Source: Gemmatimonadota bacterium (lineage in GTDB: Bacteria > Gemmatimonadota > Gemmatimonadetes > Longimicrobiales > Gaopeijiaceae). Taken from it: a stretch of 5,461 nucleotides of DNA. Of this stretch, positions 1-5,461 are shown one piece after another. Under the pieces are notes generated by a model, which saw only the letters and a list, made by a program, of their open reading frames with translations, had not been told where the DNA came from and did no database searches. The position numbers and the translations under genes are program-made. Position 1 is the stretch's first letter; each line of letters opens with the position of its first letter. Location of the stretch: positions 1-5,461 of the forward strand of contig RFGQ01000355.1 of assembly GCA_003695865.1 (NCBI GenBank). The letters run 5' to 3'.

Positions 1-1493
1 CGCTGGCCCGCATCGACTCGACCACCGTGTCGGCCGCGGCCGGCGACCTGGCGGCCGCGCTCCGCCGCGCGGCGAGCCTGCTCGCGCAGACCGACCTGGA
101 GCACCGAGAGATCCACCTGATCAGCGACGCCCAGCGGAGCGCCTTCCCCGGAGACGGCCCCCTCGCGGTGGACGCCCTGCCCGTTCTGCTGTTCGACGGA
201 CGGCCCGCCGCGCCGCCGAACCTGCGCGCGCTCGGGTGGCCGCTCGTGGGCGGCGGCCTGCCGCCCCTGGCCGCCCAACGCACCGATGTGGTGGTCGACG
301 TGCGCGCGTGGGGCGAGGCCGCGGCCGACACCGCCGGCTCGCCCGTGCGGGTCTTCGCGGGCGGGCGGATCCGCGCGGTGGGCGCCGCGCGGCCCGGCAC
401 CCAGGCGGTGCTCGGCGTCGGGCCGTTCCCGGCCGGGCCGCTCACCGGCTGGGTCGAGACCGACGCCGACGCCCTCGCGGTCGACGACCGGCGCTACTTC
501 GCGCTCGAGGTGCGGCCGCCGCCCGCCGTGCGCATCACGGGGCCCGCGCCGCTCTTCCTGCAGGAGGCGGTCGACGTGCTCGTCGACGCCGGGCGCATGC
601 GGCGCGCCGAAGGGGCGGCGGCGGCCGACGTGGTCTTCGCGGTGGCCGGGCGCGGCGCCCCGGCCACAGGCGCCGTGATCTTCGTGCCGGCGCGGGACCC
701 CGCGCTGCTGCCCGCCCTGAACGGCGCGCTGCAGCGGCGCGGGGTGGGCTGGCGGCTCGAGGCGGCCGCTTCGGCGGGCGCGCGCACCGTGTCCGACGCG
801 CCCGGGCTGCCGCCCTCGCTGGCCGACGTACGGGTCGTTGAAGCCTACCGGCTCGTAGCGCCGGCCGGGGCCGGCCCGGAATCCGGGCGCGTGCTCGCAC
901 GCCTGGACGACGGCAGCCCCTGGGTCGTGGCCGGGCTCGACGAGGCCGGGCCGTGGATGCTGCTGGCCTCGCCGCTCGACGCCGGGTCTTCGAACCTGCC
1001 GGTGAGCGCCGCCATGATCCCCTTCGTCGAGTGGGCCGCGGCCGGTTTCCGTAGCGACGCGGGCGGCGCTGCCTCGCTGGCCGCCGGCGAGCCGCTCCCG
1101 ACGCCGCCGGGCGCCACCGCGGTGCGCGACCCCGCGGGAACCGTGCACGCCGTCGACGGTACGCTCGGCCTCGTCGGGACCCGCGAGGCGGGCATCTACG
1201 AAGTTCTTCAGGGAGATCGGGTCGTGGCCGTGCGGGCCGTCAACGCCCCCGAACAGGAGTCGGACCCCGCACCGGTCGACGCCGAGCGTCTGGCGGCGCG
1301 TCTGGCGCCGGCGCCGCTCTCCGTCACGGCCGACAGCGCTCGCTGGGCGCGCACGGTCTTCGTCGCTCGACGCGGCCGTGAGGTGTGGCGCGTGCTGGTG
1401 GCGCTGGCGCTCGTGTTGCTCGTGGCCGAGTCGCTGCTCGCGGCGGCCGGGCGCGAGGCCCGCGGGCGCGACGGAGACACGGCGGACGCATGA
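1..1493 (+). CDS. BatA/vWA-domain membrane protein, C-terminal part (5' end outside window)
   Basis: The reading frame is open from base 3, giving 496 visible residues, and the true start lies upstream; the GTG at 27 is merely the first in-frame start-like codon. The visible N-terminus (AAGDLAAAL, then IHLISDAQRS at 111-140) resembles the last part of a vWA domain, with the Asp at 126-128 in the position of a metal ligand. A middle beta-rich region ends in DDRRYF (483-500), a pattern typical of BatA-type proteins. Later come SSNLPVSAAMIPFVEW (about 987-1034), GIYEVLQGDRVVAV (from about 1191) and VNAPEQESD. One hydrophobic segment, VLVALALVLLVAESLLAAA (about 1392-1448), is followed by an Arg-rich tail, so the C-terminus is probably a membrane anchor. 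BatA relatives have two N-terminal membrane helices, which would lie upstream here. The family was first named for aerotolerance in Bacteroides, but the role of this protein is unknown. The GDL motif lacks the Thr common in intact vWA metal sites (GTDL), so metal binding is uncertain. The family call is fairly secure; function is not. Confidence 0.8.
   Translation, partial: LARIDSTTVSAAAGDLAAALRRAASLLAQTDLEHREIHLISDAQRSAFPGDGPLAVDALPVLLFDGRPAAPPNLRALGWPLVGGGLPPLAAQRTDVVVDVRAWGEAAADTAGSPVRVFAGGRIRAVGAARPGTQAVLGVGPFPAGPLTGWVETDADALAVDDRRYFALEVRPPPAVRITGPAPLFLQEAVDVLVDAGRMRRAEGAAAADVVFAVAGRGAPATGAVIFVPARDPALLPALNGALQRRGVGWRLEAAASAGARTVSDAPGLPPSLADVRVVEAYRLVAPAGAGPESGRVLARLDDGSPWVVAGLDEAGPWMLLASPLDAGSSNLPVSAAMIPFVEWAAAGFRSDAGGAASLAAGEPLPTPPGATAVRDPAGTVHAVDGTLGLVGTREAGIYEVLQGDRVVAVRAVNAPEQESDPAPVDAERLAARLAPAPLSVTADSARWARTVFVARRGREVWRVLVALALVLLVAESLLAAAGREARGRDGDTADA
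1490..1493 (+). promoter_or_regulatory. ATGA stop/start overlap (translational coupling)
   Basis: The TGA stop of the BatA-like gene (1491-1493) overlaps the ATG of mfd (1490-1492). A GGAG at 1473-1476 lies 13 bases before the ATG, somewhat farther than ideal for a ribosome binding site. The overlap with a weakly placed site suggests that ribosomes finishing the upstream gene restart on mfd. Coupling is inferred from the arrangement; the overlap itself is seen directly. Confidence 0.7.
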
Positions 1494-4400
1494 GCGGGCG
1501 GCCTCACCGGATCCTCGAGGCGCTCCGGGCGTCGCCGTCGTACGTGCGCGTGCGCTCGGCGCTTCCCGGCCGCGGGGCGCACCGCCGCGTGGGCGGCTGC
1601 TCGGGGTCGGCGGGTTCGGCGCTGCTGGCCGCGCTGGCCCTCGACCTGCCCGGGCGCGTCTTCGTGGCCCTGGCCGACGACCCGCAGCGCGCCGCAGAGC
1701 TCGAGGCCGATCTCGAGACGCTGCTCGGCGAGGGGCGCAGCGCGCTCTTCCCCCAACGGGAGTCGCTGCCCTACGAGGCGAGCGAACCGCACCTCGAGAT
1801 CGGTGGACTGCGGGTCGAGGCGCTCGACGCGCTCTATGCCGGGCGGGCGCGGGTGCTCGTGACGACGGTGCGGGCCGTGCAGGAGCGGGCCCCCGTCCCC
1901 GCGCGCCTCTCCGACCTCAGACTCACGCTTCGGGTGGGCGAGGCGCTCGCCTTCGCAGACCTGGTCGCCCGTCTGGAGGCGCGCGGGTTCGAGCGGGTCC
2001 CCATGGTCGAAGAGGTCGGGCAGTTCGCGGTGCGCGGCGGCCTGATCGACGTGTTCTCGTTCGGCAGCCCCGACCCGGTGCGCGTCGAGTTCTGGGGCGA
2101 CGAGATCGCGAGCCTGCGCACCTTCGACGTGCTCGATCAGCGCACCCGCGAGCGGCGTGACGAGGTGCACCTGCTGCCCGTCGACTTCGTGCCCGGCGAC
2201 GACGCCCAGTCGGCCGGCCGGCCCGACGACGCGCACGCGGCCGACGATCCCTCGCGCTTCCGCTCGCTGCTCGAGCTGCTGCCCGACGACGCCCTGCTCG
2301 TGCACGTGGGCGAGGCCGACCCCGACCACGTGCTCGAGCGCACCTGGCGCCACGTCGTGCGCTTCCACGACGACCTGGTCGACTCGGGCGCCCACCCTCT
2401 GCCGCCCGACGCGCTCTTCCTGCCGCCCGGCGAGGCGGCCCGGGCGCTGCACGGCTTCGCCCGGCTAACCGTGCTCCAGGGGCCCGGCGGCGACCTCACG
2501 CTCGCCTGCGCGCCGCCCCCTGCGGTGAACCGCGACACCCGCCGCCTCGAGGCGCTGCTGCGCGAGGCCTCGGCCGCGGGGCGGCGCACGCTGCTGCTCT
2601 GCGACAACGAGGGCCAGGCGGAGCGGCTCGACGAGATCCTGGGCGGGGCCGAGCGTCTGCCCCCGGGCGTTACGGTCGCCGTGGGATCGCTGGCCGGCGG
2701 CTTCGCCCTCGAAGACGCCGACCCGCCGCTGTTGGTGCTCACCGACCACGAGATCTTCCGGCGCGGCCGCCGCATCCGGCGCAGCCGCCGCTTTCGCGGA
2801 GCCGTGGCGCTCGAGAGCCTCTCGCAGCTCACGCCCGGCGACTTCGTGGTCCACATGGACCACGGCATCGGCACCTTCCGCGGTCTCGAAACCGTGACCG
2901 TCGCGGGCCGCAGCCTCGAGTCGATGGCCATCGAGTACGCGGGGGGCGAGATCCTGCGCGTGCCGGTGCACCGCCTCGATCTGGTCGAGCGCTGGGTCTC
3001 GGACTCCGACGACGCCGGCCCGCCGGCCCTGCACCGCATCGGCGGCAAACGCTGGAAGACGCTGCGCCGCAAGACCGAAGCGGCGATCGAGCGCATGACC
3101 GCCGAACTGCTGCAGCTCTACGCGCAGCGGCAGTTGGCCCAGGGCTTCCGCTTCTCGCCCGACACCCGCTGGCAGAAAGAGATGGAGTCGGCCTTCCTCT
3201 ACGACGACACGCCCGATCAGCGCCGCGTCACCGAAGAGGTCAAGCGCGACATGGAGTCGCCCCGCGTGATGGACCGCCTGGTGTGCGGCGACGTGGGCTA
3301 CGGCAAGACCGAAGTCGCGGTGCGGGCCGCCTTCAAGGCCGTGCAGGACGGCAAGCAGGTGGCGGTGCTCGCGCCCACCACGATCCTGGTCGAGCAGCAC
3401 CGACACACGTTCGAGGAGCGCCTGGCCGACTTTCCGGTGCGCATCGGCACGCTCTCGCGCCTGCGCAGCGCCTCCGAGCAGAAGGCCGCCATCGAAGCGC
3501 TCGCCGCGGGCGAGATCGACATCGTCATCGGCACGCACCGGCTGCTCTCCGAAGACGTGCGCTTCCACGACCTGGGGCTGCTGGTCGTCGACGAGGAGCA
3601 GCGCTTCGGCGTGCGCCACAAGGAGCGGCTCAAGCAGATGCGAGCCACGGTGGACGTGCTCACGCTCACCGCGACGCCCATCCCGCGCACGCTCTACCTG
3701 AGCCTGAGCGGGCTGCGCGACCTCTCGGTCATCCGCACGCCGCCCCGCGACCGGCTGCCCGTGCTCACCCACGTGGTGCCGTGGTCGGACCGCATCCTGT
3801 CCGAGGCGCTCGAGCGCGAGCTCGACCGGGGCGGTCAGGCCTTCTTCCTGCACAACCGCGTCGAGACGATCCACGCCGCGGCCGAGCGCGTGGCCCAGCT
3901 GGCGCCCGAGGCCCGCATCGACATCGCGCACGGCCAGATGCGCGCCCGCGAGCTCGACGACGTCATGCGGCGCTTCGTCGACGGCGAGGTCGACGTGCTC
4001 GTGTGCTCGTCGATCATCGAGAACGGGCTCGATGTGCCCAACGCCAACACGCTCATCGTGAACCGGGCCGACCGCTTCGGGCTCTCGCAGCTCTACCAGA
4101 TCCGGGGACGCGTGGGCCGCTCCGACCGCCGCGCCTACTGCTATCTGGTGGTGCCCGACGGGATCAACGAAGAGGCGGCGCGGCGCCTGAAGGTGCTCGA
4201 GCACTACACCGAACTGGGCAGCGGCTACCAGGTGGCGCTGCGCGACCTCGAGATGCGGGGCGCCGGCAACCTGCTGGGCGGAGAGCAGTCGGGCTTCGCG
4301 CAGGCCGTGGGGCTCGACACCTACATGCGCCTGCTCGAGCAAACCGTGCGGCGCCTCAGGGAGACCAAGGAAGGGGGGGAGAGCTTCCCCGAGCCCGAGG

Positions 4401-4843
4401 TGTCGCTACCCGGATCGGCGCTGCTGCCCGAGTCCTACGTTTCGGATTCCGCGCAGAAATTGCATCTTTACCGCCGCCTGTCCCACATCTCGACGACGGC
4501 CGAGCTTGCCGAGCTCCGCGAGGAGCTGGCCGATCGCTTCGGCCCGGTACCGCCCGAGGTGGAGCGCCTGCTGCAGGGCGCCGCGCTGCGCATCGTGGGG
4601 CGCGAGCTGGGCGTGGAGCGCCTGCTCGTGCGGGAGCGGAGCGCCCGCGTGACCTTCCGCGCGGGGGTGGTGCCGCGCCTCAGCGTGCTCGAGGGTCCGC
4701 TGACCGAGGCCCAGGTGGAGGTCGAGGTGCGCCGCATGGCGCCGCTGTCGCTGGAACTGAAGCAGGTCGGGGCGCGTCCCCTGATCGATACGCTCATCGC
4801 CGCGCTGGGCCTGCTGGCCGGCGACGCCCGGCAGGCCGCCTGA
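1490..4843 (+). CDS. mfd: Transcription-repair coupling factor Mfd
   Basis: Mfd is a cytoplasmic ATP-dependent DNA translocase. It binds RNA polymerase stalled at lesions, displaces it and recruits UvrA for nucleotide excision repair. The protein is 1117 aa, close to E. coli Mfd (1148 aa). Domains in order: a UvrB-like N-terminus with a degenerate Walker A (GGCSGSAGS, residues 35-43, no Lys) and FPQRESLPYE (87-96); VRGGLIDVF (181-189) in the UvrA-binding module; an Asp-rich linker (235-254); the CarD-like RNA polymerase-interacting domain starting LTPGDFVVHMDHGIG (447-504); a basic relay helix (about 520-555); the RecG-like motor with TPDQ (574-577), Walker A GDVGYGKT (600-607), Walker B DEEQ (701-704), TATPIPRTL (727-735), IIENGLDVPNANT (842-854) and QIRGRVGR (870-877); the TRG hairpin with R923 and Q933, matching E. 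coli R953 and Q963; and the C-terminal TRCF domain (about 970-1070). All motor residues look intact. The ATG at 1490 is preferred because it overlaps the preceding stop; the open frame extends 35 codons upstream, but that stretch is Arg/Gly/Ala-rich noise inside the previous gene. Confidence 0.98.
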   Translation: MSGRPHRILEALRASPSYVRVRSALPGRGAHRRVGGCSGSAGSALLAALALDLPGRVFVALADDPQRAAELEADLETLLGEGRSALFPQRESLPYEASEPHLEIGGLRVEALDALYAGRARVLVTTVRAVQERAPVPARLSDLRLTLRVGEALAFADLVARLEARGFERVPMVEEVGQFAVRGGLIDVFSFGSPDPVRVEFWGDEIASLRTFDVLDQRTRERRDEVHLLPVDFVPGDDAQSAGRPDDAHAADDPSRFRSLLELLPDDALLVHVGEADPDHVLERTWRHVVRFHDDLVDSGAHPLPPDALFLPPGEAARALHGFARLTVLQGPGGDLTLACAPPPAVNRDTRRLEALLREASAAGRRTLLLCDNEGQAERLDEILGGAERLPPGVTVAVGSLAGGFALEDADPPLLVLTDHEIFRRGRRIRRSRRFRGAVALESLSQLTPGDFVVHMDHGIGTFRGLETVTVAGRSLESMAIEYAGGEILRVPVHRLDLVERWVSDSDDAGPPALHRIGGKRWKTLRRKTEAAIERMTAELLQLYAQRQLAQGFRFSPDTRWQKEMESAFLYDDTPDQRRVTEEVKRDMESPRVMDRLVCGDVGYGKTEVAVRAAFKAVQDGKQVAVLAPTTILVEQHRHTFEERLADFPVRIGTLSRLRSASEQKAAIEALAAGEIDIVIGTHRLLSEDVRFHDLGLLVVDEEQRFGVRHKERLKQMRATVDVLTLTATPIPRTLYLSLSGLRDLSVIRTPPRDRLPVLTHVVPWSDRILSEALERELDRGGQAFFLHNRVETIHAAAERVAQLAPEARIDIAHGQMRARELDDVMRRFVDGEVDVLVCSSIIENGLDVPNANTLIVNRADRFGLSQLYQIRGRVGRSDRRAYCYLVVPDGINEEAARRLKVLEHYTELGSGYQVALRDLEMRGAGNLLGGEQSGFAQAVGLDTYMRLLEQTVRRLRETKEGGESFPEPEVSLPGSALLPESYVSDSAQKLHLYRRLSHISTTAELAELREELADRFGPVPPEVERLLQGAALRIVGRELGVERLLVRERSARVTFRAGVVPRLSVLEGPLTEAQVEVEVRRMAPLSLELKQVGARPLIDTLIAALGLLAGDARQAA

Positions 4844-4853
4844 ACGGGCGGCC
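4834..4853 (+). terminator. GC-rich hairpin around the mfd stop codon (possible weak terminator)
   Basis: GGCCGCC (4834-4840) and GGCGGCC (4847-4853) are perfect inverted complements separated by TGAACG, so the mfd stop codon (4841-4843) sits in the loop. No run of T follows, so this is not a classical intrinsic terminator. It might attenuate transcription or protect the mRNA end, but a similar 7-bp hairpin occurs inside the first gene (248-266), so chance in GC-rich DNA is quite possible. Confidence 0.2.
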
Positions 4854-4882
4854 GCACAGCCGGGTGACGACGCCGGAACGAC

Positions 4883-4886
4883 GGAG
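4883..4886 (+). promoter_or_regulatory. Ribosome binding site of the parvulin lipoprotein gene
   Basis: GGAG ends 10 bases before the ATG at 4897, and the bases around it (GGAGAACGAACCGA) are purine-rich in a GC-rich surrounding. It decides the start: an in-frame GTG at 4864 has no comparable site before it. No convincing promoter is visible in the 53-base gap 4844-4896, so the gene is probably read through from mfd. Confidence 0.65.
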
Positions 4887-4896
4887 AACGAACCGA

Positions 4897-5461
4897 ATGA
4901 AGAGTAGACTTCGCTGGAGCGGCCTGACGGCCCTGGTGCTCGCCGCCGGATGCGCCGACGCCGGTCCCTCGGGCCTGGTGGCCCGGGCCGGAGAGCACAC
5001 CCTCACGGTGCAGGAGGCCGTGGACCTGCTGGCCGCCGAGGAGCAGCTCCCCGCCGACCCGGCGGTGGTGCGCGCCCTGGCCGACCTGTGGGTCGACTAC
5101 ACGGTGGTGGGCCTGGCCGCGCTCGAAGACACCACGCTCTCCAACATCGACCTCACGCCGCTGCTCGAGCCCGCGTTCGAGCAGGAGCTCGTCCAGCGCT
5201 ACCGCAGCGAGAAGGTCCAGGTCGATACGGTGGTGAGCGACGACGAGCTGCGCCGTCTGTGGGACGAAGCGCCGCCACGGGGCCGCGTGCGCGCGCGCCA
5301 CATCCTGCTCACCTTTCCGCCGCAGGCCACGGCCGCACAGCGCGACAGCGTGTTCGCCCTCGCCCGCGACCTGAAGCGCCGCGCCCAGGGCGGCGAGAGC
5401 TTCCAGGCGCTCGCCCGGCGCTACTCGGCCGACCCGGGCAACGCCGAGCAGGGCGGCGACC
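4897..5461 (+). CDS. SurA/PpiC-type peptidyl-prolyl cis-trans isomerase lipoprotein (3' end outside window)
   Basis: This is probably an envelope-located foldase that helps exported proteins fold by isomerising X-Pro bonds. The first 188 residues are visible. MKSRLRW gives a basic start, followed by a short hydrophobic stretch (GLTALVLAAG) and Cys19, a signal peptidase II lipobox of the form LAAGC with Ala rather than the more usual Leu at -3. Residue +2 is Ala, not Asp, consistent with outer-membrane sorting under the E. coli Lol rule. Residues 27-125 are a helical, SurA_N-like segment with VARAGEHTLTVQEAVDLL at its start and VSDDELRRLWDEA at its end. The parvulin domain begins about residue 128: VRARHILL with the conserved His135, then GGESFQALARRYSADPGNAEQGGD, where the window ends. 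The gene starts 53 bases after mfd on the same strand and is probably in the same transcript. Regulation is not evident. The parvulin call is secure; which paralogue (SurA, PrsA-like or other) cannot be decided without the C-terminus. Confidence 0.9.
   Translation, partial: MKSRLRWSGLTALVLAAGCADAGPSGLVARAGEHTLTVQEAVDLLAAEEQLPADPAVVRALADLWVDYTVVGLAALEDTTLSNIDLTPLLEPAFEQELVQRYRSEKVQVDTVVSDDELRRLWDEAPPRGRVRARHILLTFPPQATAAQRDSVFALARDLKRRAQGGESFQALARRYSADPGNAEQGGD

Noticed and set aside
248..266. Inverted repeat GGGCGGC/GCCGCCC
   Set aside because: It lies within a coding region and is explained by Gly/Leu/Pro codons in GC-rich DNA; it serves as a reminder that such hairpins arise by chance here.
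236..841. Alternative + strand frame within the first gene
   Set aside because: The translation is almost entirely Arg, Ala and Gly, typical of a shifted frame in GC-rich coding DNA.
1385..1489. N-terminal extension of Mfd by 35 codons
   Set aside because: The extension is Arg/Gly/Ala-rich, lies fully inside the upstream gene over its membrane segment, and has no Mfd similarity; the ATG at 1490 in the ATGA overlap is the natural start.
1208..2452. Open frame of 414 codons on the - strand
   Set aside because: It spans the end of the BatA-like gene and the start of mfd, has no recognisable domain and becomes low-complexity Arg/Ala/Ser-rich; it is a shadow of the coding strand.
2465..4342. Long open frame (625 codons) on the - strand opposite mfd
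   Set aside because: It mirrors the GC-rich codon pattern of mfd, its translation is dominated by His, Val, Ala, Arg, Asp and Leu without recognisable motifs, and the + strand carries an unmistakable complete mfd.
4848..4855. Palindrome GCGGCCGC just after mfd
   Set aside because: An 8-base GC palindrome is expected by chance at this base composition and overlaps the hairpin arm; nothing suggests a protein-binding site.
4864..4896. Earlier GTG start for the parvulin lipoprotein
   Set aside because: The GTG is in frame, but it lacks a ribosome binding site and would add an Arg-rich stretch before the signal peptide; the ATG at 4897 has GGAG at a good distance.
4468..5301. Open frame of 277 codons on the - strand crossing the mfd/parvulin gap
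   Set aside because: It overlaps two well-supported genes, has no motif or ribosome binding site I can see, and its composition is that of antisense GC-rich DNA.

Overview
The window is a single-strand, very GC-rich stretch (roughly 70-75 % by eye) with three consecutive genes, all on the + strand. It looks like ordinary chromosomal housekeeping DNA. I found no mobile element, CRISPR array, RNA gene, phage gene or defence system, and no good evidence for an undescribed biological system.

Layout. Bases 1-1493 hold the 3' two-thirds or so of a membrane-anchored BatA/von Willebrand factor A (vWA)-type protein whose start lies upstream of the window. Its stop codon overlaps the ATG of the next gene as ATGA (1490-1493). 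Bases 1490-4843 are a complete mfd gene (1117 aa), the transcription-repair coupling factor, with all expected domains and helicase motifs intact. A 53-base gap follows, with a possible GC-rich hairpin around the mfd stop codon and a clear GGAG ribosome binding site. Bases 4897-5461 are the 5' part of a lipoprotein with a SurA-like N-terminal segment and a parvulin (PpiC-type) peptidyl-prolyl isomerase domain, cut off by the window end.

Organism. A lipoprotein foldase with a non-Asp residue after the lipidated Cys suggests a bacterium with an outer membrane. The high GC, the sequence style of Mfd (for example FPQRESLPYE near its N-terminus and IENGLDVPNANT in motif V) and the order BatA-like / mfd / parvulin lipoprotein remind me of Gemmatimonadota or a neighbouring environmental phylum. 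This is recollection and inference, not a database result.

How the genes work together. Spacing and orientation suggest co-transcription: the first two genes are probably translationally coupled and the third has its own ribosome binding site. Functionally they look unrelated: a cell-envelope protein of unknown role, DNA repair at stalled RNA polymerase, and envelope protein folding. The points worth a second look are modest: a cluster of AT-rich, otherwise uncommon codons at the start of the Mfd C-terminal domain, an Asp-rich linker in Mfd, a hairpin enclosing the mfd stop, and the gene order itself.
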